From NCBI GenBank assembly GCA_033721235.1, contig JAWWAY010000015.1:10352-74351 (forward strand): a stretch of 64,000 nucleotides of DNA, in the 5' to 3' direction. This document shows positions 25,625-34,345 of this stretch, piece after piece. Under the pieces are notes generated by a model. The model ran no database searches. It saw nothing but the letters and a program-made list of their open reading frames with translations, and was not told the DNA's origin. The position numbers were made by a program, and so were the translations under genes. Within the stretch, counting starts at the first letter, position 1, and the number at the start of each line of letters is the position of its first letter. The DNA is from UBA5078 sp033721235. GTDB taxonomy: Bacteria; Pseudomonadota; Gammaproteobacteria; Pseudomonadales; Pseudohongiellaceae.

Positions 25625-28039
25625 ATGAACACCTCTTTACAGCTTATTATCGTCATAGCCGTTATTTGGACGCTAGCCTACCGCCGCTCCAGAATGAGCA
25701 CAATCCTGGTTAGCATTGCACTAACCCTGCTTGTTAGCTCTAGCCTGTGGGGTATCGCCTGGCTACTTTGGATTCCCTTCGTTCTAGTCGGCTTTTTCTA
25801 TTTTGCCGACAGTTTACGAATTGAGAAATTAAGTAAACCCGCTTACAACTTTTTTCGTCGCGTATTGCCGCCTATGAGTACCACGGAGCAAGAGGCTCTG
25901 GATGCAGGCGATACTTGGTGGGAGGCTGAGCTCTTCAAGGGCGCACCTAATTGGAAAGCGTGGCACGACATGCCAAATGCCGAATTAAGCGAGCGTGAAG
26001 AATCATTTCTTGAGAATCAGACAGAAACACTTTGCGCGATGCTTAATGACTGGGAAATCGTTCATAAAGACAAAGACCTATCTCCAGAGACTTGGAAATT
26101 CCTTAAGCAAGAAAAATTCTTCGGCATGATTATTCCAGAGGAGTACGGCGGCTTAGGCTTTTCAGCGCTAGCGCACTCCACCGTAGTCACCAAGATCGCA
26201 ACCAAGAGCTGTAGCGCCGCTGTCACCGCCATGGTACCCAACTCACTCGGGCCGGCCGAACTCTTAATGAAGTATGGCACCGACGAACAAAGACAGCACT
26301 ATCTTCCACGCTTAGCCTGCGGCGAGGACATTCCCTGCTTCGCCCTTACCGCCCCAGAGGCTGGCAGCGATGCAGGCGCAATGGTCGATAAAGCCATCGT
26401 TTGCCATGGCGAGCACGATGGAAAACCCTGCATCGGTTTATCAGTATCCTGGAACAAGCGCTACATCACCCTCGCTCCTGTGGCGACGGTTCTCGGCCTA
26501 GCATTCAAGATGTATGACCCAGACCACCTACTAGGCGAGCAAGAAGAGCTGGGCATTACTGTCGCTCTAATTCCGACGAACCACCCAGGCGTAGAAATTG
26601 GGCGCAGGCACTTCCCCATGAGCATGACGTTTATGAACGGTCCAACGAGGGGAGAAAACGTATTCATTCCGCTCGACTGGATAATTGGCGGCGTAGAGCA
26701 AGCTGGAAAAGGCTGGAAGATGCTCGTGGAATGCTTATCGGAAGGACGAGCCATCTCTTTACCCGCATTAAGCACAGCAACAGCCAAGCTCTGTTATAAA
26801 CTTACCGGTGCTTATTCAAAAATACGCAGTCAATTCAATATGCCAATCGGCAATTTTGAGGGCGTCGAAGAAGCCTTGGCACGTATCGCTGGCAACGCTT
26901 ATCTTTTGGAAGCAAACAGAATAGTAACCGCAGGCGCCGTTGACAGTCATATCAAGCCATCCGTGGCCTCGGCAATAGCCAAGTATCATATGACGGAAGT
27001 CTCTAGGCATATTATTCAAGATGCTATGGATGTTCACGCTGGACGCGGCCTGATAATGGGGCCTTCTAACTATCTTGCCCACGCCTATATGAGCATGCCA
27101 ATTGGTATCACGGTAGAAGGGGCCAATATTCTTACTCGCAACCTGATGATTTTTGGTCAAGGCGCCGTGCGCTGCCATCCTTTTATCGCTCGCGAGATGC
27201 AGGCCGCTAAAGATACCGATACCGAGCGCGGCCTGCGGGACTTCGACAGCCTTATTTTCAGGCACGTAGGGTACGGTATAAGCAATTTTGTCAGAACCCT
27301 TAGCCTCGGCCTTAGTGGCGCCCATATAGCCAAGAGAGTGGTTCAGGAGGAGACAGGGAGACATTATCAGCAGCTTACGCGTATGTGCTCTGCCCTAGCG
27401 CTCACCGCCGATATCTCTATGCTAATGCTTGGAGGCGACCTCAAACGCAAAGAACGCCTATCAGCGAGGCTCGGGGACGTGCTGAGCCACCTCTATCTGG
27501 CTTCCAGCTGTCTGAAATACTACGAGTCCCAAGGGGCCATGCCTGATGACCTGCCCTATGTAAATTGGAACATTCAAAATAGCTTGTATGCTATCCAAAC
27601 TGCATTTGAGGATTTTTTCGCCAACCTGCCCAACCGAGCAGTGGCCACATGCCTTAAACGCATCATTTTCCCGTGGGGGCGAGCGTATAGAAAGCCCACA
27701 GACAACCTAGACAAGCTGCTCGTCAAGTCGATGACTACTAATACCGAAGTAAGGGACAGGCTCAGCAGGTATGCTTATATTGGCAAAGATAGCGCCGATG
27801 CAGCGTTTGTTGTGGAGTCTGCATTCCAGCTGCGTCTAAAGGCAAAGCCCGCACGAGAGGCCATAAAAGCGGCTATCAAGCAAGGGCAGCTTACACAGAC
27901 CAATGATCTCGAGAGCCTTATCCAGCAGGCTGTAGAGGCGGGAGTGTGCAGCGAGAGCGAAGGAGCCGACTATATAGAGGCCGAAGCGGCTAGCTCCCTA
28001 GCTATTCAAGTGGACGATCACAAACACCTATTCTTTTGA
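25625..28039 (+). CDS. fadE: FadE-type acyl-CoA dehydrogenase
   Basis: First oxidation step of fatty acid beta-oxidation, FAD-dependent, in the large membrane-associated FadE form. The 804-residue protein has two N-terminal hydrophobic helices (about 5-18 and 26-60), then the acyl-CoA dehydrogenase core: EEYGGLGFSALAHS, CFALTAPEAGSDAGAM, GRAISLPALSTATAKLCY and DVHAGRGLIMGPSNYL, and the C-terminal DUF1974 extension typical of FadE. AGGAG lies just before the ATG. It is probably a separate unit, with a hairpin after the stop. The enoyl-CoA hydratase-like gene at 61 kb is not linked to it. Confidence 0.93.
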   Translation: MNTSLQLIIVIAVIWTLAYRRSRMSTILVSIALTLLVSSSLWGIAWLLWIPFVLVGFFYFADSLRIEKLSKPAYNFFRRVLPPMSTTEQEALDAGDTWWEAELFKGAPNWKAWHDMPNAELSEREESFLENQTETLCAMLNDWEIVHKDKDLSPETWKFLKQEKFFGMIIPEEYGGLGFSALAHSTVVTKIATKSCSAAVTAMVPNSLGPAELLMKYGTDEQRQHYLPRLACGEDIPCFALTAPEAGSDAGAMVDKAIVCHGEHDGKPCIGLSVSWNKRYITLAPVATVLGLAFKMYDPDHLLGEQEELGITVALIPTNHPGVEIGRRHFPMSMTFMNGPTRGENVFIPLDWIIGGVEQAGKGWKMLVECLSEGRAISLPALSTATAKLCYKLTGAYSKIRSQFNMPIGNFEGVEEALARIAGNAYLLEANRIVTAGAVDSHIKPSVASAIAKYHMTEVSRHIIQDAMDVHAGRGLIMGPSNYLAHAYMSMPIGITVEGANILTRNLMIFGQGAVRCHPFIAREMQAAKDTDTERGLRDFDSLIFRHVGYGISNFVRTLSLGLSGAHIAKRVVQEETGRHYQQLTRMCSALALTADISMLMLGGDLKRKERLSARLGDVLSHLYLASSCLKYYESQGAMPDDLPYVNWNIQNSLYAIQTAFEDFFANLPNRAVATCLKRIIFPWGRAYRKPTDNLDKLLVKSMTTNTEVRDRLSRYAYIGKDSADAAFVVESAFQLRLKAKPAREAIKAAIKQGQLTQTNDLESLIQQAVEAGVCSESEGADYIEAEAASSLAIQVDDHKHLFF

Positions 28040-28064
28040 GCTTAACTTAAACGAAGTAGGCGAA

Positions 28065-28082
28065 GCGGCAATTTTTTGCCGC
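28065..28082. terminator. Hairpin between fadE and DUF4404 gene
   Basis: GCGGCAA (28065-28071) and TTGCCGC (28076-28082) form a 7-bp stem with a TTTT loop, in the 48 bp between convergent stops. A T-run after the stem is missing, so it is a probable rather than certain terminator. Confidence 0.6.
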
Positions 28083-28087
28083 GGCAA

Positions 28088-28348
28088 TTATATGCCCATG
28101 CGTCCCAAAGTATCGATTAACTCGCGGCAGATTTTCTCAATCATAGGGTGAGAGACAGAAAACCGAGCCTCTAATGCGATGGCATCGTCTAGCAAAGGGC
28201 TATTCACGTCCTCTTTCTCTTCTATGAAATTATCAATCTTCTTATCTAGTTTACGAACAAGGTCCAAGGTCTCCTCATCTATATCGCTAGCTTGATTCAG
28301 AGCTCTCTGCAGCTCTCCTGCTAAATCTTTTATGCTTTGCTTGCTCAA
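28088..28348 (-). CDS. DUF4404 family protein
   Basis: A short, all-helical, 86-residue acidic protein. It resembles DUF4404 by LAGELQRALNQASDIDEET and the C-terminal FSVSHPMIEKICRELIDTLGRMGI. Function is unknown; there are no membrane segments or catalytic motifs. It starts with TTG at 28348, supported by GAGGAA seven bases upstream on the minus strand. Convergent with fadE. Confidence 0.8.
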   Translation of the reverse strand: MSKQSIKDLAGELQRALNQASDIDEETLDLVRKLDKKIDNFIEEKEDVNSPLLDDAIALEARFSVSHPMIEKICRELIDTLGRMGI

Positions 28349-28554
28349 TTTTTATTCCTCACTGCCGATTAAGCTTATATCTAGCGGCGTCTCGCGCGCC
28401 ATGCACTCAGATTATGGCATACGATGCCCAGGTTCTCCTAGGGAACCTAGAGGCAATAAAAGGCCACGCACAGCAAATAGCCATACGAAAGATACCCCCC
28501 GATATTATTCTCGGCGAAGCTATTAAAAATGACGGGCTAGTCTATAGCGTTAGC

Positions 28555-29181
28555 TTAAAGCTCTGCTTGACGCATTGCTCTAATATACGCTCTCTCTTTA
28601 AGGCGACGAGCCGACTTCTTCTGGCGATTTCTATACTCCATCAGGTAGCTGGGTATATTGGCAATTAATTGCCACCTAGTGGTGTAACTTACCCTGATTT
28701 TGGAATGACTCTTAGCCCCGGCCATCAACATGGGCGGGCCTTCATACAATAATTCGGGGTCAGTAAGCCCATGAATATTTTTTATATTGCCATTTCTCAG
28801 GTCGGCCATCAGCAAGACGTATTTCTTGCGCGACATAAAGACATCCCACATCATCTGTATCCAGATTCTGAAATACTCACCAGCGGCTTTAACTGAAGCG
28901 CCTATCCACACCCCATTGACCTCCATCATCTCGTACTGATCAGTCTTAAAGAACTGATGAGATGATTTCACGTCATCCGGCACAAACATTAGGCTTCTGA
29001 AGCTTGGCTTGGTGACCAACATATAACCACCAACCAGCTCTCCTTCTTTAAATGCTCCAATGACAGTGCTTCTCATTGAATACTCAAATGGTAATTTCAC
29101 ACCGACAAAGCTCTCAAATTTCTTAAGATAATTTTCAACTTCGGCCTCAGTGGTCAGCTTTCTAAATTGTATCTTTCCCAT
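28555..29181 (-). CDS. Unrecognised 208-residue protein, possibly GNAT-like
   Basis: I do not recognise this protein. It begins MGKIQFRKLTTEAEVENY with AAGGAA about eight bases upstream, so the start looks sound. Residues about 40-62 (STVIGAFKEGELVGGYMLVT) resemble the beta-strand pair of GNAT acetyltransferases, but I cannot find the acetyl-CoA pyrophosphate loop (Q/RxxGxG/A). The middle is aromatic-rich (YFRIWIQMMWDVFMSRKKYV), and the C-terminus is strongly basic (YRNRQKKSARRLKERAYIR), suggesting nucleic acid or membrane contact. It has no signal peptide. It stands alone between DUF4404 and the cyclase gene, divergent from the latter. A diverged acyltransferase is a guess only. Confidence 0.7.
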   Translation of the reverse strand: MGKIQFRKLTTEAEVENYLKKFESFVGVKLPFEYSMRSTVIGAFKEGELVGGYMLVTKPSFRSLMFVPDDVKSSHQFFKTDQYEMMEVNGVWIGASVKAAGEYFRIWIQMMWDVFMSRKKYVLLMADLRNGNIKNIHGLTDPELLYEGPPMLMAGAKSHSKIRVSYTTRWQLIANIPSYLMEYRNRQKKSARRLKERAYIRAMRQAEL

Positions 29182-29557
29182 TATTAAGTTCCTTGGTAGA
29201 GCAAGCCCTACGCGTTCTACTGAATTCCATACTCCTGCGAGTACGCGCTTTGTGCGCCCATTACTATGCAGGCTTCATACCTGTTTTGGTTTATTGGCCA
29301 AAATTGATGGTTTCTAGTTTGGCGCACCGACAGAGGCTCTGTATCGGGCTCGGCCAAAGAATAGGGCTAAGGTTTGTGACACAACTCGTAAAATAACTAT
29401 TGCAGCGTGCGCTTCTTATAGGAAAATTGCCCAGAAGAGTTATTACTGTATAATCTCGCACGCTCCTTCTTTAATTTGCCTGTATATTCAGGAAATTCGG
29501 CGGCGGGGTGGGTTCTTTTGGCGCTCAAACTCATTGTTTACGAACGCAAGCGAATAC
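29182..29557. other. Non-coding region upstream of the membrane cyclase
   Basis: A 376-bp stretch between two divergent genes. It holds the sigma-70-like promoter listed at 29427-29454 and a possible leader of about 100 bases before the cyclase ATG. The open frame 29193-29396 has no ribosome site or family resemblance. I see no tRNA, riboswitch or repeat. Confidence 0.5.
29427..29454 (+). promoter_or_regulatory. Sigma-70-like promoter for the cyclase gene
   Basis: TTGCCC (29427-29432) and a perfect TATAAT (29449-29454) are 16 bp apart. Transcription would begin near 29461 and give a leader of roughly 97 bases before ATG 29558. This is the clearest promoter I can see by eye in the window. Confidence 0.6.
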
Positions 29558-30940
29558 ATGAATTCAGACAAATTTTCGGCGTATTGCAAGGAGCACCGAC
29601 AAGAGTTTAGGGACGAACTTAGAGACGAAGCATCACAGGCGCTCACTAGCTGGCCCGGCAAAACAGCTGCGGTGCTTCTAGCGCTATCGTCAATTATGAC
29701 CTATATCACGCGCTCAGAGGCCGACAACCCATACGCGTTTCACACCTTATTCACTTATATAGTCCCTATTCTCATTATTTTTCTATACCCAATAGCATCC
29801 CTATTGGTGTCAAAAATCGAGAAGTTCTCGCAAACCATTCTAGATTTCGCCGCTCTCTCCGTCCTTTTTGGCTTTTGCCTGACCCTAAAGTTCGTCTTTG
29901 AGCCCGGCGTCGAGTTTGAGCAACAAAGTACCGTGTCATTGGCGCCTTCCGGACAGATTAACTTCGTTCTGCTAATGACGACCGCGTTTGCCTACCACAC
30001 GACCTATAGAATCACCTTAATCCGCAATATTTTCTTTACCCTTATTATGGTCGCGTTGATCTATTTCATCGATGCCGACTACCTCATCAGCAATATCATG
30101 CAGGTTATGCAGGGGGTAATGGCGGGCACCATTTTTAGCTGGTTGTTTTTTGCTCGAGTACAAACCCGTTTTTACTACAAGTCTATTGATGCGGACACAA
30201 GACAACATCTTTATAGACAGCTGTCGAAACTGGTCTACCCCCACCAATTAGAGATGATTAAGTCAGGGGAAGAACTTGAAAAGACCATGCCGGTAGAAAA
30301 AGGACTGGCAATTATCAATGTATTCGACGTGCAGCGTTCCAGTGAAATTAAGCACGAGAAGACCAAGTCGTTTTACTTAGATGTATTCCGCGCGTTTTCT
30401 CAGATTTGCATGCACGGATATCAGCACAATCCGCTCAAGTCTCGAGCGTTTCGATTGAAGGAAACCGGTGACGGCTTTATCAGCTCAATCGGCTACCCCT
30501 TTTTATCCGATGACTCCGAATCTTTAGCTGATCATTCCATCGACACAGCCCTAATAATGTTTAAGGCGTTCAATGAGGAAGTCAAAAAATTCAATTACAC
30601 GCAGCCCATTAAAGGGGCGATGGGGCTAGCCTACAACTCAGTGCAAGGCACCTTCCAAAGCAGTGGCATCAAATCTTATGATCTTTTTGGCGAAGCGCTT
30701 GTTCAAGCCTATCGTTATGAAGAGATTCGAAAGCATCCGGTAGTTAGAGAAGCCATGAACAAACGAGCGGCCGAATTAGGCCTTGAGCACTACAATCTAT
30801 TGATCATTCAAGAGGTGGTGTTTAACTCTCTAAAGCCAGATTATAAGGCGATGTTTAGCGCGATAGACTTAAACGAAATCGGTCTTAAGATACGGCAGGA
30901 TATAGATGCGAACTTCGTCTACTTCCACGTCCTGCCGTAA
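29558..30940 (+). CDS. Six-helix membrane class III nucleotide cyclase, divergent
   Basis: A membrane protein with six predicted hydrophobic helices in residues about 34-198, then a C-terminal class III cyclase domain (about 245-430). Against Mycobacterium Rv1625c, also a six-helix cyclase, I can place both metal aspartates (Asp257 in NVFDVQRSS, Asp305 in ETGDG), the adenine-choosing pair Lys301 (LKETGDG) and Asp375 (YDLFGEAL), and the transition-state Arg386. The transition-state Asn (Asn372 in Rv1625c) is replaced by Val382. It therefore looks like an adenylyl cyclase that is either altered or inactive. I start at ATG 29558; TTG 29534 would add eight residues. A promoter lies at 29427-29454. 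Confidence 0.8.
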   Translation: MNSDKFSAYCKEHRQEFRDELRDEASQALTSWPGKTAAVLLALSSIMTYITRSEADNPYAFHTLFTYIVPILIIFLYPIASLLVSKIEKFSQTILDFAALSVLFGFCLTLKFVFEPGVEFEQQSTVSLAPSGQINFVLLMTTAFAYHTTYRITLIRNIFFTLIMVALIYFIDADYLISNIMQVMQGVMAGTIFSWLFFARVQTRFYYKSIDADTRQHLYRQLSKLVYPHQLEMIKSGEELEKTMPVEKGLAIINVFDVQRSSEIKHEKTKSFYLDVFRAFSQICMHGYQHNPLKSRAFRLKETGDGFISSIGYPFLSDDSESLADHSIDTALIMFKAFNEEVKKFNYTQPIKGAMGLAYNSVQGTFQSSGIKSYDLFGEALVQAYRYEEIRKHPVVREAMNKRAAELGLEHYNLLIIQEVVFNSLKPDYKAMFSAIDLNEIGLKIRQDIDANFVYFHVLP

Positions 30941-30960
30941 TCTCCTGCAATAATCTATCC

Positions 30961-31593
30961 TTACAGCTCTGATAGGGACATTTTACTAACGGCCGCCTGA
31001 TACGCTGGACGCTCGGACAGTTCAGCCATCCACCTGCCGATATTGGCGTAGGCACTCAGATCAGCCGTAGTTTGCTGTGCTGCCGAAAAGTACGGATAAG
31101 TGACAGTATCGGCAATGGTAAGCTCCTTGCCGCATAGGAATTTATTAGTGGCCAAGGTTTGGTCAATAAATGGCAAGTATTGATCAAGAAACCCCTTCGC
31201 TTCTTTAATCGCAACAGGGTCGGCATCCTTCTTAAAATACATTTTCAAAATGACTTCCTGATAGAAATATACCGCAAGCCAACGACCGACGTGGTGACAA
31301 TTAAAGTCTACCATTTGGTCAATCTCCGCCGCCCTATAAGGATCTGCCGAGTAGAGTTTCTGTCCACTGATATTGGACAGGTAACGACACAAGGAAGCGC
31401 TCTCAAATAGATACTTTCCATTATGCTCAAGCGCTGGCACCTTACCCAAAGGGTGGCGGCTTAAATGCTCTTCACTCTTATGCTCTCCCTTGGCGAAGTC
31501 TAAGTGTATGTATTCGAAATCCAAACCAAGCTCCAAAGCAGTAAACAGAACCTTTGTTGCATTGAATGTGCTACCGCCATAAATTTTTAGCAT
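30961..31593 (-). CDS. Glutathione S-transferase family protein
   Basis: A 210-residue cytosolic GST. The N-terminal thioredoxin-like domain begins LKIYGGSTFNATKVLFTALE and contains the cis-proline and glutathione-binding HPLGKVPALEHNGKYLFES (about 47-65, with ESASLCRYL after it). The C-terminal helical domain has NKFLCGKELTIADTVTYPYF, the usual N-capping box. The ligand and substrate are unknown; the wording is near phi/theta-type bacterial GSTs. Position 10 is serine in the segment where catalytic Ser/Cys is often found. It is convergent with the cyclase (20 bp gap). Confidence 0.88.
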   Translation of the reverse strand: MLKIYGGSTFNATKVLFTALELGLDFEYIHLDFAKGEHKSEEHLSRHPLGKVPALEHNGKYLFESASLCRYLSNISGQKLYSADPYRAAEIDQMVDFNCHHVGRWLAVYFYQEVILKMYFKKDADPVAIKEAKGFLDQYLPFIDQTLATNKFLCGKELTIADTVTYPYFSAAQQTTADLSAYANIGRWMAELSERPAYQAAVSKMSLSEL

Positions 31594-31796
31594 ACTAATA
31601 CTTCCCCTTCGACAGACATAAAGTGTATCGCCTCAAACGGATTTTCGGTTTGCTCACCACCGTCCACATAGGCCATACTCAGACTCACTAACAGTATTAA
31701 CGTAATTGCTAAAGCAATGTACAGAAGCGGCGAAACGGATGCAATATGCGCCACGCATCAAGCTCCTTGCAACACCAGCCCTTACAAGGAATTAAG

Positions 31797-32966
31797 ATGA
31801 ACCTCGAAAGCATTCGCCGACAGACCCCCATTTGTACTGAGCTATTGCATTTCAATAACGCTGGCGCCTCTCTACAAGCGATCCCCGTTCAAAACGCCAT
31901 CCTAGAGCACTTGGCCCTGGAGCAAACATCGGGTGGCTATGAGGCCGCGGCAGCGGCGAATCTCGCATTAGAGAATTACTACCAGCAATTTGCGAAGCTC
32001 CTCAATTGCCATCCAGCAGAAATCGCTTGGGCAGACAGCGCCAGCCATGCTTGGAATACTCTTATCCACGCTATCGACTTTAAGCCCGGCGACAAAGTCC
32101 TGACTGGCCAGAATGAATATGCCAGCAATGTGCTGATGTTCCTACACTTACAAAAACGGCTAAATATTGAAGTTCAGATCATTCCAAACGACAGCACTGG
32201 CGCCATTTGCTTGGAAGCCCTAGAGAGGGCAATAGACAAACGCGTGAAGCTCATCTCTTTAACCCACATCGCCAGTCACAATGGCACTATTCAACCAGCC
32301 GCTCAAGTCGGGGACATCGCCAATCGACATGGGGTGTTCTTCATACTCGATGCCTGCCAATCAGTCGGCCAGCTTCACTTGGACGTTGACGCAATAGGCT
32401 GTCACATGCTGACTGGAACAGGACGGAAATACTTAAGAGGCCCAAGAGGCACCGGTTTTTTATACATCAATCAAAACATCATGACTCAGTTAACACCATC
32501 GAGCATCGATCTTCACTCGGCGAAGTGGACGGACGAGAAAAGCTATGTTTTGCGAGCAGACGCGAGGCGCTTCGAGAGTTTTGAACATTTTGTCGCGGGT
32601 AAGCTTGGCCTTACTGAAGCGGTCGAATACGCACTGTCCATTGGCACTATTGCCATTGAGGAGCGCAATATTAGGCTAGGGCGTAAGCTGCGACAAACCC
32701 TAAGTGAAATAGATGGGGTAACTGTGCATGATCAAGGATCCGAGCTGGGCGCCATCGTTAGCTTTAGCTCCGCTAAAGAAAGCGCACCGGCGCTACACCA
32801 GAGGCTTCAAGAGCGCCAGATAAACACATCTATTATCAAAGCTGAGAATTGCAGAATTGATTCGAGCACACAGGGTTTAGGCAACCGTAATAGAGCCTCA
32901 ATACACTACTATAATACGGAGGAAGAAATTGCCATCTTCTGCGCCGCCGTAGCCGAAGGACCGTAA
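31797..32966 (+). CDS. Class V PLP-dependent aminotransferase/lyase
   Basis: Fold type I PLP enzyme of the class V group (cysteine desulfurase, isopenicillin epimerase, EgtE-like). From ATG 31797, preceded by AAGGA, it has 389 residues; the frame is open from 31746 but lacks support there. Recognisable parts are LHFNNAGASLQAIPV at the start, ISLTHIASHNGTIQPAA, LDACQSVGQLHLDVDAIGC and the PLP lysine Lys211 in TGTGRKYLRGPRGTG. I see no SufS/IscS active-site cysteine loop, so a cysteine desulfurase is not supported; a C-S lyase or epimerase is possible. Its stop is 3 bp from the convergent transporter gene. Confidence 0.85.
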   Translation: MNLESIRRQTPICTELLHFNNAGASLQAIPVQNAILEHLALEQTSGGYEAAAAANLALENYYQQFAKLLNCHPAEIAWADSASHAWNTLIHAIDFKPGDKVLTGQNEYASNVLMFLHLQKRLNIEVQIIPNDSTGAICLEALERAIDKRVKLISLTHIASHNGTIQPAAQVGDIANRHGVFFILDACQSVGQLHLDVDAIGCHMLTGTGRKYLRGPRGTGFLYINQNIMTQLTPSSIDLHSAKWTDEKSYVLRADARRFESFEHFVAGKLGLTEAVEYALSIGTIAIEERNIRLGRKLRQTLSEIDGVTVHDQGSELGAIVSFSSAKESAPALHQRLQERQINTSIIKAENCRIDSSTQGLGNRNRASIHYYNTEEEIAIFCAAVAEGP

Positions 32967-32969
32967 CTT

Positions 32970-34322
32970 TTAAAAAAATAAAAGCTGTGTATAAACGGCC
33001 AAAATAGAGATGGGACAAACGAAACGAATATAGGACGGCCATATTTTCCAGAACAGGGTATCCGCTATTTCCGGGCTACCGCTTTGTAGTTCTTGCAGCA
33101 CTTCATTTCGGTGCCAAATCCACCCTACGAAAAGCACAAAGAAGAAGCCCATTAATGGCTGACTAAACTCTGTAGTCAGTGACACCACGAAGTCGAACAG
33201 TAAGGCAAAATTAAATACGAGGACTAAGCATAATCCCGTAATTAAGGCGCCAATAATCACCGTAGCTTTGGCTCGACTAAGAGCAAACGTTTCAACCGTA
33301 TACGCCACAGGCACTTCTAACATTGAAATAGAAGAAGTGAGAGACGCGATACTCATTAGAGCAAAAAACGCCACAGCCACGACAGCGCCTACCCCTCCCA
33401 TCGAATCAAACAACGCAGGCAATACGGAAATAATGAGCCCAGGCCCTGCGGCAAGCTCGCCCGTTTCAGTGTATATGGTCACGCCATTGGCCTGAGCCAC
33501 ATACATCGCAGGCAGAATAAGCAGGCCGGCGATGAACGCTATGCCTGCATCCAATAGAGCGACTAGGCTGCCGGTGACGGCTAGGTTTTCCTTACGGCTT
33601 AAATATGAGCCATAAATAAGCATGGTACCAACACCAAGCGAAAGCGAGAAAAATGCTTGTCCAAGCGCACTTACAAGCAAGCCCGCGTCGGCTACGGCCG
33701 AGAAGTCAGGCACTAGATAAGCCTTGAGCCCATCCAACGCCCCCTCTAAGGTCAACACATAGACGCTAAGAAGGACTAGCAATACGATGAGAGACGGCAT
33801 TAAACGAGATGACCATTTCTCTATTCCGTCGTGCACGCCAGCGCTAATCACCCAAATAGTGAGAGCCATAAACAGCGCAGAGAATAGAGAATTTCGTGTG
33901 TAAGCATCAGCTGTCAACCAGGTGGCGGCGTCATTCAAACCGACAACGCTGGCAAGCGAGCCAGAAAACCACGCCAACATCCATCCACTGACCACGGCAT
34001 AAAAACTTAGGATTAAGACGACCGTAATAATGCCAGTAAAGCCGACGATGCCACCAAGCAGCCGAGACTTAGGCCCGGTTGCTATTTGGCGCAAGGCGCT
34101 AACAGCATTAGCGCGCGTGTGACGACCAATGATTAGTTCTGCCATTAAAGCAGGATAAGCGAGAATAAAGGTGAGTATCAGGTAAACAAAAAGAAACGCG
34201 GCGCCCCCATTACTGGCGGCGTTCGTCGGGAAGCCCCAAATATTACCTAGGCCAACGGCCGAACCGGAGGCAGCCATGAGAAAGCCAAAACGTGATCCAA
34301 ACTCACCTCTTGCAGCTGCCAT
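32970..34322 (-). CDS. Sodium-dependent transporter, NSS (SNF) family
   Basis: A 450-residue polytopic protein with about 11-12 helices, of the LeuT/neurotransmitter sodium symporter family that brings in amino acids or amines with Na+. The first helix reads FGFLMAASGSAVGLGNIWGF. In most members the last part is NxWRFP; here WGFP means the gate arginine (Arg30 in LeuT) is glycine. Substrate is unknown. It ends almost flush with the convergent aminotransferase and is 23 bp from the cyclophilin gene upstream, possibly co-transcribed. Confidence 0.9.
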   Translation of the reverse strand: MAAARGEFGSRFGFLMAASGSAVGLGNIWGFPTNAASNGGAAFLFVYLILTFILAYPALMAELIIGRHTRANAVSALRQIATGPKSRLLGGIVGFTGIITVVLILSFYAVVSGWMLAWFSGSLASVVGLNDAATWLTADAYTRNSLFSALFMALTIWVISAGVHDGIEKWSSRLMPSLIVLLVLLSVYVLTLEGALDGLKAYLVPDFSAVADAGLLVSALGQAFFSLSLGVGTMLIYGSYLSRKENLAVTGSLVALLDAGIAFIAGLLILPAMYVAQANGVTIYTETGELAAGPGLIISVLPALFDSMGGVGAVVAVAFFALMSIASLTSSISMLEVPVAYTVETFALSRAKATVIIGALITGLCLVLVFNFALLFDFVVSLTTEFSQPLMGFFFVLFVGWIWHRNEVLQELQSGSPEIADTLFWKIWPSYIRFVCPISILAVYTQLLFF

Positions 34323-34345
34323 ATTTCCCTCTCAAGAACGTCTGC

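Noticed and set aside
29193..29396. Small gene of 67 residues between the unknown protein and the cyclase
   Set aside because: No ribosome site, no family resemblance, and low-complexity translation; it lies in a promoter region.
31797..32966. Cysteine desulfurase (SufS/IscS)
   Set aside because: The PLP lysine and general fold fit class V, but the active-site cysteine loop was not found.
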